Shown here: in pieces, positions 32,532-42,072 of the stretch | How the letters are laid out: every line of letters begins with the position of its first letter | Numbering within the stretch: position 1 is the first letter of the stretch | Notes under the pieces: model-generated | The model's input: only the letters and a program-made list of their open reading frames with translations | Databases searched by the model: none | What the model was told of the DNA's origin: nothing | Assembly: GCF_007018965.1 (NCBI RefSeq) | Contig: NZ_VJYZ01000010.1 | Span: forward strand, 186,001-250,000 | Source: Paracoccus marinus | Lineage (GTDB): Bacteria; Pseudomonadota; Alphaproteobacteria; Rhodobacterales; Rhodobacteraceae | Length of the DNA: 64,000 nt | Direction: 5' to 3' | Made by a program: the position numbers and the translations under genes

Positions 32532-33869
32532 ATGTGCCGCCCCCTGCTGATCGCCCTGTCTGCCGCGCTGACGCTGGGCGTCCTCGCCGCGCCCCCGGCG
32601 CTGGCGCAGGAAGACACCGGCCCCCTTCGGATCGAGATCACCGAAGGCGTGGTCGAGCCGATGCCGATCGCGGTCGCGCCGTTCTTCGACGCGGGCGGCG
32701 GGGCCGCGATGGTGGCGCAGGTCCAGCAGGTGCTGACCGACGACCTGACCGGCACCGGCCTGTTCCGCACCATCGCGAACGAGGCGCAGATCGCGCCCCC
32801 CGACAGCTTCGAGGCGCCGATCGCCTATGAGGACTGGCGCGCCGTCAACGCCGAGGCGCTGGTCACCGGCGCGGTGTCGGTCACGGGCGACGTGGTGACC
32901 GTGCGGTTCCGGCTTTACGACGTGTTCTCGGGCCAGCCGCTGGGTGACGGGATGCAGTTCGACGCGCCCGTGGACGGCTGGCGCCGCGCCGCGCACAAGG
33001 CGGCCGATCAGGTCTATTCCCGGCTGACCGGCGAGGCGCCCTACTTCGACAGCCGCGTCGTGTTCGTGAACGAGACCGGGCCCAAGGACGCGCGCCTCAA
33101 GCGCATCGGGATCATGGATTTCGACGGCGAGAACCAGAAGTGGCTGACCGACGACGCGACGCTCGTCCTGTCGCCCAAGCTGTCGCGCGACGGCAAGCGG
33201 CTGCTTTACACCTCGTACGAGACCGGCTTTCCCCGCGTGATGGCGCTGGACATCGACACGATGGCCGAGGTCGAGGTGCCGACCGATCCGCAGACGATGA
33301 CCTTCGGCCCGCGCTTTTCGCCCGACGGGCGCTGGATCATCTTCTCGCGCGAGCAGAACGGCAACACCGACATCTGGCAGATGGACCCGTCCAGCGGCGC
33401 CGCCCGCCCGCTGATCCAGGGGCCGTTCATCGACACCGCGCCGAGCTACAGCCCCGACGGCACCCGGATCGTGTTCGAAAGCGACCGCTCGGGCAGCCCG
33501 CAGCTTTACGTCGTGTCGGCCGACGGCACGGGCGAGCCCCTGCGGATCAGCTTTGGCCAGGGCCGCTACGGCGCGCCCGCGTGGTCGCCCATCGGCGACC
33601 TGATCGCCTTTACCCGCCAGGATGGCGACAAGTTCCACATCGGCGTGTTCGGCCCGGACGGGGCCGAAGAAAAAACCCTGACGGAATCGTTCCTTGACGA
33701 AGGCCCCACCTGGGCCCCCAATGGCCGGGTGGTGATGTTCACCCGGCAGACGCCGGGGGGCGACGGGGTGGCCAGGCTGCATTCGGTGGACGTGACCGGG
33801 CGGAACATGCGCCCCGTCACGATCGAGGGCGCCGCGTCCGATCCCGACTGGGGACCGCTTCTGCCGTGA
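32532..33869 (+). CDS. tolB: Tol-Pal system beta-propeller protein TolB
   Basis: Periplasmic protein of 445 residues. Sec signal MCRPLLIALSAALTLGVLAA to about ALAQE, an N-terminal domain (about 30-165), then a six-bladed WD40-like PD40 propeller with SPKLSRDGKRLLYTS, FSPDGRWIIFSREQNGNTDI, YSPDGTRIVFESDRSGSPQL and WSPIGDLIAFTRQ. Binds Pal and the TolA C-terminus. A TTG directly before the ATG is an alternative start. Its stop lies in the pal start region, with a possible GTGA overlap. Confidence 0.93.
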   Translation: MCRPLLIALSAALTLGVLAAPPALAQEDTGPLRIEITEGVVEPMPIAVAPFFDAGGGAAMVAQVQQVLTDDLTGTGLFRTIANEAQIAPPDSFEAPIAYEDWRAVNAEALVTGAVSVTGDVVTVRFRLYDVFSGQPLGDGMQFDAPVDGWRRAAHKAADQVYSRLTGEAPYFDSRVVFVNETGPKDARLKRIGIMDFDGENQKWLTDDATLVLSPKLSRDGKRLLYTSYETGFPRVMALDIDTMAEVEVPTDPQTMTFGPRFSPDGRWIIFSREQNGNTDIWQMDPSSGAARPLIQGPFIDTAPSYSPDGTRIVFESDRSGSPQLYVVSADGTGEPLRISFGQGRYGAPAWSPIGDLIAFTRQDGDKFHIGVFGPDGAEEKTLTESFLDEGPTWAPNGRVVMFTRQTPGGDGVARLHSVDVTGRNMRPVTIEGAASDPDWGPLLP

Positions 33870-33883
33870 CGAGGATGGCTGCA

Positions 33884-34423
33884 ATGACGACGATCCGGAT
33901 GTCCGCCGCAAAACCGGCCGCAGCGCTCGTGCTGGCGCTTGGCCTGTCCGCCTGCGCGGCCCCGCCGCCGCCCCCGGTGGTGGTGGACCCCTATGCCGGA
34001 ACGGCGGGTGGCGGCGCGGTCTATACCGGCGCGGTGCCGGCAGGATCGCTGAACGGCACGGCCGAGTATTTCCGCACCAATGTCGGCGATACGGTGCTGT
34101 TTGACCGCGACCAGACGACGCTCAACGACGGCGCGCGCACGGTGCTTGCCCGGCAGGCCGACTGGCTGCAGCAGAACGGCAGCTTCTCGACCGTGATCCA
34201 GGGCCATTCGGACGAACAGGGCACGCGCGAGTTCAACCTGGCCCTTGGCGCGCGGCGCGCGGGCGCGGTGCAGGAGTACCTGATCTCGCGCGGGGTCGGC
34301 GCGAACCGGATCCGCACCGTCAGCTACGGCAAGGAACGCCCCGCGGCGACCTGCTCGGACGAGTCCTGCTTTTCGCAGAACCGCCGCGTGGTGACGGTGG
34401 TGCAGCCGGGCGCCGGAACGTAA
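33884..34423 (+). CDS. pal: Peptidoglycan-associated lipoprotein
   Basis: Outer-membrane lipoprotein of 179 residues with an OmpA-type peptidoglycan-binding domain. The lipobox is LSAC with the acylated Cys at 24; the motif GHSDEQGTREFNLALGARRA covers about 108-127 and contains the diaminopimelate-binding Asp and Arg. ATG at 33884 is chosen for its GAGG nine bases upstream; GTG 33866 (overlapping the tolB stop) and ATG 33875 are in frame and would lengthen the signal. Pal binds TolB and anchors the outer membrane to the wall. Confidence 0.92.
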   Translation: MTTIRMSAAKPAAALVLALGLSACAAPPPPPVVVDPYAGTAGGGAVYTGAVPAGSLNGTAEYFRTNVGDTVLFDRDQTTLNDGARTVLARQADWLQQNGSFSTVIQGHSDEQGTREFNLALGARRAGAVQEYLISRGVGANRIRTVSYGKERPAATCSDESCFSQNRRVVTVVQPGAGT

Positions 34424-35508
34424 TGCTGCGGCTGCTGCACGGGGCCGTCTGCGCCGCGGCGCTGGCGGCGCTGCCCGGCGTGGCGGCGGCGCAGGATGCG
34501 GCGATCGAAGCGGTGCCCCCTTCGGCAGAGGCCGCCGTGCCCGCGTCCGCTGAGGACACGCCGACCGCCCCCGACGCAGCCACGCTTGCCGACATGCGCG
34601 CTTCGCTCGACCAGCTGTCCGCCGCGCTGCAGTCGCTTCGGGCCGAGCTTCGGGCTGGCGGCGCGCCCGCGTTCCAGGCGGCGGGCGGCGACAGCGCCAT
34701 CGACCGCATGAACGCGATCGAGGTGGAAATCGCCCGCCTCACCGCCCGCAGCGAGGAACTGGGGAACCGCATCGACCGGATCGTCGCGGACGGCACGAAC
34801 AGGCTGGGCGATCTTGAGTTCCGGCTGTGCGAGATGACCGAGGGCTGCGACCTTGGCGCGCTGACGACGCCCCCCTTGGGCGGCATGCCGTTCCAGCCCG
34901 GCGCGCTGGCCACGCAGGCCTCGTCCACCACCCCCAACGGCGACGTGTCGCGCGGCGCCGATGCAGCGCCGGGCGGTGCCTCGACCGCGGCCGAGCGTGC
35001 GGCGTTCGACCGCGCGACCGAGACCTTGCGGGCGGGGGACGCCGCGGGCGCTGCGGACCAGTTCGCGCGCTTTGCCGCCGATCACGCGGGCGGCCCGCTG
35101 GCGATCGAGGCGACGTGGCAGCAGGGCGTCGCGCTGGAAGCGGCCGACGACAGCGCCGGGGCGGCTGCGGCGTGGCTGCAGGTGTTCTCGTCCGATCCCA
35201 ACGGCACCCGGTCCCCGGACGCACTGCTGGGGCTGGGGCGGCTGGCCGCCAACGCCGGCCGGACCGAGCAGGCTTGCAATTACCTGGGCGAGGTTTCGGC
35301 CCGCTTTGCTGGAACGCCCGCCGCCACCGACGCCGAAGGTCGCCGCGCCTCGCTGACCTGCCCGACGGCCCCGACGGTCCCGGCAGGCGACGTCGACCCC
35401 GAGGCCGCGGCAGATGCGGCCGATCCGGGGCTGGATGTCGGCGCGGGCGCCACCCCCGACCCCGACCCCGACCCCGTCCCCGGCGCGGTTCCGGTGGATG
35501 GCGGCTGA
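34423..35508 (+). CDS. cpoB: Cell division coordinator CpoB (YbgF)
   Basis: Periplasmic protein of 361 residues. Sec signal to about residue 23 (GVAAAQDA), a trimerising coiled coil (about 45-125), then TPR-type repeats (about 185-305: RAAFDRATETLRAGDAAGAAD, WQQGVALEAADDSAGAAAAW) and an Asp/Pro-rich tail. CpoB coordinates peptidoglycan synthesis with outer-membrane constriction through Tol-Pal. Its ATG begins at the last base of the pal stop codon, and its end overlaps the tilS start by 11 bases. Confidence 0.87.
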   Translation: MLRLLHGAVCAAALAALPGVAAAQDAAIEAVPPSAEAAVPASAEDTPTAPDAATLADMRASLDQLSAALQSLRAELRAGGAPAFQAAGGDSAIDRMNAIEVEIARLTARSEELGNRIDRIVADGTNRLGDLEFRLCEMTEGCDLGALTTPPLGGMPFQPGALATQASSTTPNGDVSRGADAAPGGASTAAERAAFDRATETLRAGDAAGAADQFARFAADHAGGPLAIEATWQQGVALEAADDSAGAAAAWLQVFSSDPNGTRSPDALLGLGRLAANAGRTEQACNYLGEVSARFAGTPAATDAEGRRASLTCPTAPTVPAGDVDPEAAADAADPGLDVGAGATPDPDPDPVPGAVPVDGG

Positions 35509-36739
35509 GCCGCCGTCCGACGCCCCGACCGTCGTCCACCGCGCGCTGGACCGGCTTGCCGGGGATTGCCCCGCGCTGGGGATCGCGCTGTCGGGCGGCG
35601 GTGATTCGACCGCGCTGATGCACCTGGCGCACGACTGGGCCACGCCGCGCGGCGTGGCGCTGCGGGCAGTTACGGTGGACCACGGCTTGCGCCACGAATC
35701 CGCGGCCGAGGCGCGGGCGGCGGGCGACGCGGCGGCGGCGCTGGGGATCGCGCATCAGGTTCTTCGCTGGGACGGGCCCGGGGCCGGCAACCTGATGGCG
35801 CAGGCGCGCGCGGCGCGGATCGCGCTGATCGCGGACTGGGCCCTGGGGCACGGGATTGCTGCCGTCGCGCTTGGCCATACCCGCGACGACCAGGCGGAAA
35901 CGGTCCTGATGCGGCTGATGCGGGGGGCCGGGGTGGACGGGCTGTCGGGCATGGCCGCGACGCGCCGCGCGAGCGGCGTCCTGTGGCTGCGGCCGATGCT
36001 CGACGTGTCGCGCGACGCCCTGCGGGCCGAGCTTCGGGCGCGCAACGCGGGCTGGATCGACGATCCCAGCAACGACAACACCGAGTTCGACCGGGTGCGG
36101 GTGCGGCAGGCGATCGCGGCGCTGGGGCTGGACGCGGGCGCGCTGGCCCGCACCGCGGGCGACCTGCGATCCGCCCGCGCAGCGCTGGACCATGCCGCGC
36201 GCGAGACGGCGCGCGGCTTTTCGACCGATCGCGGCTCGCTGACCCTGCCGCTTCCCCCGCTTCTGGACGCCCCGTCCGAGATCCGCCGCCGCCTGGTCGC
36301 TGCCGCGCTGCGCTGGGTCAACGGCGCGGATTACCCGCCGCGCCGCGATCCGCTCGCGCATTTGCTGGACGAGATCGGGCGCGGGCGAAAGGCCACGCTG
36401 GACGGCGTGATCGTGCGGCCCGGCGCGGGCGCGCTGCGGCTGATCCGCGAACCCGCCGCCGCCCGCCGCGCACCGCCGTCACAGGACGGCCGCGCCTGGG
36501 ACCGGCGCTGGCGGGTGACCGGCCTGCCCCCGGGCGCCGCCGTTTGCGCGCTGCCGCCCGACATGCTGGCCCGGTTCGACTGGCGCGCATCCGGTCTGTC
36601 GCTGGACGAGGCCGCATCGACCCCGGGCGTTCGCCTGCCGTCGGGCCGGTGGCTCGCGCCGGTGCTTTCGCCCGGCGAAGGCTGCACCGCTGCGCCATTG
36701 CGCGCCGATCGGGCGTTTGTGTCGCTGCTGTCGCATTGA
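35498..36739 (+). CDS. tilS: tRNA(Ile)-lysidine synthase
   Basis: N-type ATP pyrophosphatase of 413 residues that converts cytidine-34 of the AUA-reading tRNA-Ile to lysidine. The PP-loop SGGGDS is at 32-37, with VDHGLRHES (about 59-67) and [18 protein letters not shown] (about 125-142) as further family motifs. The C-terminal region is short and less conserved, as in alphaproteobacteria. ATG 35498 overlaps cpoB by 11 bases. Essential for AUA decoding. Confidence 0.92.
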   Translation: MAAEPPSDAPTVVHRALDRLAGDCPALGIALSGGGDSTALMHLAHDWATPRGVALRAVTVDHGLRHESAAEARAAGDAAAALGIAHQVLRWDGPGAGNLMAQARAARIALIADWALGHGIAAVALGHTRDDQAETVLMRLMRGAGVDGLSGMAATRRASGVLWLRPMLDVSRDALRAELRARNAGWIDDPSNDNTEFDRVRVRQAIAALGLDAGALARTAGDLRSARAALDHAARETARGFSTDRGSLTLPLPPLLDAPSEIRRRLVAAALRWVNGADYPPRRDPLAHLLDEIGRGRKATLDGVIVRPGAGALRLIREPAAARRAPPSQDGRAWDRRWRVTGLPPGAAVCALPPDMLARFDWRASGLSLDEAASTPGVRLPSGRWLAPVLSPGEGCTAAPLRADRAFVSLLSH

Positions 36740-36787
36740 TACCGACCCCCGCAATCCTTACCTTGTGCCACAAAGTTATATCCCCGC

Positions 36788-36800
36788 GGAGGACCTGCCT

Positions 36801-36803
<3 letters not shown>
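36788..36803 (+). promoter_or_regulatory. Ribosome-binding site defining a TTG start for ftsH
   Basis: GGAGGA (36788-36793) stands seven bases before TTG at 36801. The family N-terminus ([13 protein letters not shown]) begins exactly there; no ATG is suitably placed. Confidence 0.7.
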
Positions 36804-38693
<1,890 letters not shown>

Positions 38694-38720
38694 CCACGCG
38701 GACCTTGCAACGATACCGCG

Positions 38721-38752
38721 ACCCCGGCCCGCGCGGCCGGGGTTTCGTTTTA
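38721..38752 (+). terminator. Intrinsic terminator of ftsH
   Basis: ACCCCGGCC (38721-38729) pairs perfectly with GGCCGGGGT (38735-38743) around a CGCGC loop, followed by TTCGTTTT. It closes the tol-pal/tilS/ftsH run. Confidence 0.75.
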
Positions 38753-38811
38753 CCTCCGTCCCGGCCCCGACGGGGTTGCACGCGAACCGCTTGCCGGGCA
38801 ATGAACGCGCC

Positions 38812-39123
38812 ATGACCCAGAACGATCTTTCGCACATCGCCGACATGCCCGCCCTTCGCGCGGCGATCGACGATCTCGACCGCAAGCTCGCGCGGCTGCT
38901 GGCCGAACGGACCCGGCTGATCGACCGCGCGGCCGAGATCAAGTCGGGCATCGGCTGGCCCGCCCGCATCGATTCCCGCGTCGAAGAGGTCGCCGCCAAC
39001 GCCCGCGCCAACGCCCTTGAAGCGGGCTACGACCCCGATCTGGCCGAGGCCCTGTGGCGGCTGATGATGGAACATTTCATCGCCCAGGAAGCCCGCGCGC
39101 TGGAGGAACCCGATGACCGCTGA
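38812..39123 (+). CDS. AroQ-type chorismate mutase
   Basis: Small all-helical chorismate mutase of 103 residues, converting chorismate to prephenate for Phe/Tyr synthesis. Family positions seen: [20 protein letters not shown] (about 18-37) with the catalytic Arg and Lys, and [21 protein letters not shown] salicylate-type isochorismate-pyruvate lyase (PchB) of the same fold is less likely in this housekeeping context. ATG 38812 is chosen over 38776. It overlaps folD by 11 bases. Confidence 0.82.
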   Translation: MTQNDLSHIADMPALRAAIDDLDRKLARLLAERTRLIDRAAEIKSGIGWPARIDSRVEEVAANARANALEAGYDPDLAEALWRLMMEHFIAQEARALEEPDDR

Positions 39124-39991
39124 CCTGATCGACGGCAAGGCCACCGCCGCCGCCTTGCGCGCCCGCATCGCCGCGCAGGTCGCGGCGATGAAGGCCGACC
39201 ACGGCGTGACGCCGGGCCTTGCCGTGGTGCTGGTCGGCGACGATCCGGCGTCGGCGGTCTATGTCCGCTCAAAGGGGCGGGCGGTCGAAGAAGCCGGGAT
39301 GGCGGGCTGGCAGCATCGGCTGGCGGCGGACGCCTCGCAGGACGAACTGCTGGCGCTGATCGGGCGGCTGAACGCGGATGACGCGGTGAACGGGATCCTC
39401 GTCCAGCTGCCGTTGCCCCGGCACATGGACGATGCGGCGGTCATCAACGCGATCGCGCCGGAAAAGGACGTGGACGGGTTCACGGTGCTGAACGCGGGGC
39501 GGCTGGCCGTGGGGCAGAAGGCGATGGTGCCCTGCACGCCGCTGGGCTGCCTGATGCTGCTGCAGGGCCGGCTGGGGTCGCTTGCGGGCAAGCACGCGCT
39601 GGTGATCGGGCGGTCGAACATCGTCGGCAAGCCCATGGCGCAACTGTTGCTGGCAAGCGACGCGACGGTCACGGTGGCCCATTCGCGCACCGCCGACCTG
39701 CCGGCGCTGTGCCGCCAAGCCGACATCGTGGTCGCGGCCGTGGGGCGTGCGCATTTCGTCAAGGGCGACTGGATCAAGCCGGGCGCCGTGGTGATCGACG
39801 TGGGCATCAACCGTACCGACGCCGGTCTGGTGGGCGACGTGGATTTCGACGCGGCGCGCGAGGTTGCGGCCGCGATCACCCCGGTTCCCGGCGGTGTCGG
39901 CCCGATGACCATTGCCTGCCTGCTGGCGAACACGCTGACCGCTGCCGCCCGCGTGAACGGCCTGCCCGATCCGCAGGGGCTGACGGGCTGA
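39113..39991 (+). CDS. folD: Methylenetetrahydrofolate dehydrogenase/cyclohydrolase
   Basis: Bifunctional folate enzyme of 292 residues making 10-formyl-THF from 5,10-methylene-THF with NADP+. Catalytic region [15 protein letters not shown] has the Tyr and Lys (about 45-50); substrate-binding [10 protein letters not shown] (about 98-107); [15 protein letters not shown]-binding [14 protein letters not shown] (about 165-178) and [15 protein letters not shown] at the end. It overlaps the chorismate mutase gene by 11 bases and is the last core gene before the toxin/immunity locus, whose genes run towards it. Confidence 0.94.
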   Translation: MTADLIDGKATAAALRARIAAQVAAMKADHGVTPGLAVVLVGDDPASAVYVRSKGRAVEEAGMAGWQHRLAADASQDELLALIGRLNADDAVNGILVQLPLPRHMDDAAVINAIAPEKDVDGFTVLNAGRLAVGQKAMVPCTPLGCLMLLQGRLGSLAGKHALVIGRSNIVGKPMAQLLLASDATVTVAHSRTADLPALCRQADIVVAAVGRAHFVKGDWIKPGAVVIDVGINRTDAGLVGDVDFDAAREVAAAITPVPGGVGPMTIACLLANTLTAAARVNGLPDPQGLTG

Positions 39992-40082
39992 GGTCGAGAG
40001 GCGCCAAGCGTTCCGGTTTGCATGGCGAGGCTTGATCGCAGAGTTGGCTGACAGACCCGGTTAGTGCTCCGCCCGCGCAGCA

Positions 40083-40240
40083 CCCCCCGGACGCGTCCCG
40101 CGCCTTGGCAGGAATGCCGGACATCGGCTCGCCCCGGCCATTGACCAGCTCGGGCCGGACCGCCAAGGCCCGCAGGCGCGGCGAGTTGGTTTGAGCGCCG
40201 CCGTAAAGCAGCAAGCGGCAGGCGGCCTGGCTTGCGCCGC
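40083..40240 (-). pseudogene. 3' fragment of a fourth immunity-family gene
   Basis: Directly after the stop of immunity copy 1, the minus strand reads QAACRLLLYGGAQTNSPRLR, RPELVNGRGEPMSGIPAK and DASGG. This aligns with the last third of the three intact copies (AACRQLLYGD, NDLPRLRELA, RPELVDGRG, DIPC). The first two thirds are missing and there is no start codon. The frame runs on without function into the folD end. Confidence 0.75.
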
Positions 40241-40747
40241 TCACAGGAACTCGGACCCGCCGCACGGAACGGCGTTCAACGGTCTGCCCCGTCCGTCGAC
40301 AAGTTCGGCGCGTGCGGCAAGCTCGCGCAGCCGGGGCAGGTCGTTTTCCGTCTCGCCGTAAAGCGCGGCCCGGCATGCCTTCCACGCCGCCGTGTTTCCT
40401 CCGGTCTGCGCCGGTTGCGCCTTGAACATCCGGACGAGCGGCGGCGGCCCTTCCGGCAGGTCGCCCCAGATCAGCCGATAGCCAAGCTCGATCAGGGGCA
40501 AGGCGTCCTCCGGGTCGTTCCAGGTAAGAAGATACGACACCTGCCGCTCGGGCGCGGCGCGGATCAGCCACTCGGATGCCAGCTGCATCAGGTTCTCGCC
40601 GTGCAGCCTTGCCCCAAGATGGACGCTTCGGATCAGGTCGTGCTCAAGGGTCAGTCCTTCTTCGGAGACGCGTCCTTCCACAAAACCCATCTCTCCGGTG
40701 AGTGCGGACCAAACATCGAATAGCGCGAACCTGTCGATGGCGATCAA
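40241..40747 (-). CDS. Putative immunity protein, copy 1 of a tandem family
   Basis: Predicted soluble protein of 168 residues from an unrecognised family; no signal peptide or membrane helix. Similar along its whole length to copy 2 (GFVEG, HGENLMQLASEWLIRAAPE, LLTWNDPEDALPLI, IWGDLPEGPPPLVRMF, ENDLPRLRELA, ELVDGRG, VPC). The start is inferred as TTG 40747 (reading MIAIDRF) because copies 2 and 3 begin MIAI/MIAV, and because this TTG overlaps the stop of toxin remnant B as TTGA. An in-frame ATG at 40825 would overlap remnant B. The immunity role is inferred from position next to toxin sequences. Confidence 0.65.
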   Translation of the reverse strand: MIAIDRFALFDVWSALTGEMGFVEGRVSEEGLTLEHDLIRSVHLGARLHGENLMQLASEWLIRAAPERQVSYLLTWNDPEDALPLIELGYRLIWGDLPEGPPPLVRMFKAQPAQTGGNTAAWKACRAALYGETENDLPRLRELAARAELVDGRGRPLNAVPCGGSEFL

Positions 40748-40891
40748 TGAGAAGTTCCTCCGACGTATGAACGAGTTGCCTGATCCCAGCCCTGCACTTG
40801 CGGAAAGTGCTGAACCACTCGCCACTTGGCCTGCCGAGCGTCGCAGAGACGGTCGTCGATGTCACGGTCACGCCGGAAACCTCCTTCGCGC
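40744..40891 (-). pseudogene. Orphan toxin C-terminal remnant B
   Basis: Starts right after the stop of immunity copy 2 and reads KEVSGVTVTSTTVSATL, then, after one missing base, RQAKWRVVQHFPQVQGWDQA and TRSYVGGTSH-stop. It aligns with the toxin C-terminus EPVSGVTGTFTRVAWNQSAQ ... RWQVTQHFPVVKGWSQATQS. The spacing from the VSG to the QHFP codons is 59 rather than 60 bases, confirming a single-base deletion. The stop overlaps the copy 1 start. Confidence 0.8.
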
Positions 40892-41425
40892 CTAGTTCTC
40901 GGCTCCTGCGGCATGCCCCCAGATACTTTCCGCGTCTTTGCACGGAATATCGGTCATGTGCTTGCCCCGGCCGTCGACCAGTTCGGGCCGAATTGCCAGC
41001 TCCCGCAAGCGTGGCAGGTCGTTCTCAACATCGCCGTAAAGCAGCTGCCGGCATGCGGCCCACCTTGCGGTCGGCGCTGTCTGTCCGTCGCTTGCCATCC
41101 TGAACATCTGCACGAGCGGCGGCGGCCCGTCGGGCATCGGACCCCAGATGAGCTCGTGGGCGATGGTGAACAGCGGGATGACGTCCTCGGGATCGTTCCA
41201 GGTGAGCAGCGCGCCGACATGGTCTTCCGGTGCCGCCCGGATCAGCCATTCGGTCGCGAGACGCATGAGGTTGTCGCCGTGGCGGGCGGCCTTCACGCGG
41301 ACGTCGTAAATCAGCGGATGATCGGGGGTGAGGTCTTCAAAGTCGATTGTTCCCTCGACGAACCCCGTCTCCATGATCAATGGCGACAGGGTGTCGAAGA
41401 TGGCGAAGGCATTGATGGCGATCAT
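40892..41425 (-). CDS. Putative immunity protein, copy 2 of a tandem family
   Basis: Protein of 177 residues of the same unrecognised family: MIAINAFAIFDTLSPL, HGDNLMRLATEWLIRAAPED, LLTWNDPEDVIPLF, IWGPMPDGPPPLVQMFRM, AACRQLLYGDVENDLPRLRE and DGRGKHMTDIPC, plus a ten-residue C-terminal extension. By eye most positions agree with copy 1 and fewer with copy 3. Its ATG overlaps the stop of toxin remnant A (ATGA), the same arrangement as between the intact toxin and copy 3. Probably retained protection against a toxin variant no longer encoded here. Confidence 0.7.
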   Translation of the reverse strand: MIAINAFAIFDTLSPLIMETGFVEGTIDFEDLTPDHPLIYDVRVKAARHGDNLMRLATEWLIRAAPEDHVGALLTWNDPEDVIPLFTIAHELIWGPMPDGPPPLVQMFRMASDGQTAPTARWAACRQLLYGDVENDLPRLRELAIRPELVDGRGKHMTDIPCKDAESIWGHAAGAEN

Positions 41426-41568
41426 CCTGGGTTCTCAGGAATGTAGGAAAGCGATGACTGATCCCGGCCTCTTACGACGGGAAAGTGCTGAGCTACATGC
41501 CAAGCACGACCGCCGCCGTTCCGCTCGACCTTGGTCATCATTGCTCAATACCCGAAACCGGGTTCATG
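41422..41568 (-). pseudogene. Orphan toxin C-terminal remnant A
   Basis: Begins directly after the stop of immunity copy 3 and reads NPVSGIEQ, two stops, and in the shifted frame AMMTKVERNGGGRAWHVAQH followed by FPVVRGRDQSSLSYIPENPG-stop. It aligns position for position with toxin GTFTRVAWNQSAQRWQVTQH and FPVVKGWSQ. Again 59 instead of 60 bases separate the VSG and QHFP codons, but the deletion lies nearer the start than in remnant B. Its TGA overlaps the copy 2 ATG. Confidence 0.8.
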
Positions 41569-42072
41569 CTAGAGGATGACTGCCCCCTCGCAAGGTATCG
41601 AGGGGAGCGGGTTGCCTCCTCCGTCCACGAGGTCGGGCCGGATCGCGAGTTCGCGCAGGCGGGGAAGGTCGTTCTCGACCTCGCCATAAAGCCGCATCCG
41701 GCACTCGGCGCACCGGATCGCGGGATCACCGATCGACCCGGCAACCCTGAACAGCTTGATCCGGGGCGAAGGGCCGCCGGGCAGATCGCCCCATATCGCG
41801 CGGTAGAAGGGGTCGATCAGCGGCCTGAAATCCTCAGGCTCCACGCTGACCAGCAGCCCGTCGATCTCGTCGTCAGAGGCCGCATCAAGCATCCACTCCA
41901 GCGACAGACGGACAAGGTTCTCCCCCTGCCGTCGCGCGAGAATGGCGGTGTTGCGGATCAGGGGGTTCTCCGGGGTCAGGCTATCGCCGGCCAGCGTTCC
42001 ATTGGAGATCGCTTCTTCGCTGCTGAGCAAGGCGAGCGCCTCCCGAAGGGCATAGCGTGACACAGCGATCAT
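41569..42072 (-). CDS. Putative cognate immunity protein, copy 3
   Basis: Protein of 167 residues encoded directly after the toxin, its ATG overlapping the toxin stop by four bases. Same family as copies 1 and 2 but most diverged: MIAVSRYALREALALLSSEE, RQGENLVRLSLEWMLDAASD, IWGDLPGGPSPRIKLFRVAG, CAECRMRLYGEVENDLPRLR, DLVDGGGNPLPSIPC. It carries a CxxC pair that the others lack. Strict coupling to the toxin and cytoplasmic character fit a cognate immunity protein; no database family is recognised. Confidence 0.7.
   Translation of the reverse strand: MIAVSRYALREALALLSSEEAISNGTLAGDSLTPENPLIRNTAILARRQGENLVRLSLEWMLDAASDDEIDGLLVSVEPEDFRPLIDPFYRAIWGDLPGGPSPRIKLFRVAGSIGDPAIRCAECRMRLYGEVENDLPRLRELAIRPDLVDGGGNPLPSIPCEGAVIL

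Noticed and set aside
39992..40082. Possible island boundary or attachment site next to folD
   Set aside because: No direct repeat matching the other end (43329-43426) was found by eye and there is no tRNA gene.
41485..42060. 191-residue plus-strand frame opposite immunity copy 3 and remnant A
   Set aside because: The minus-strand paralogues are conserved along their full length at protein level, which fixes the coding strand.
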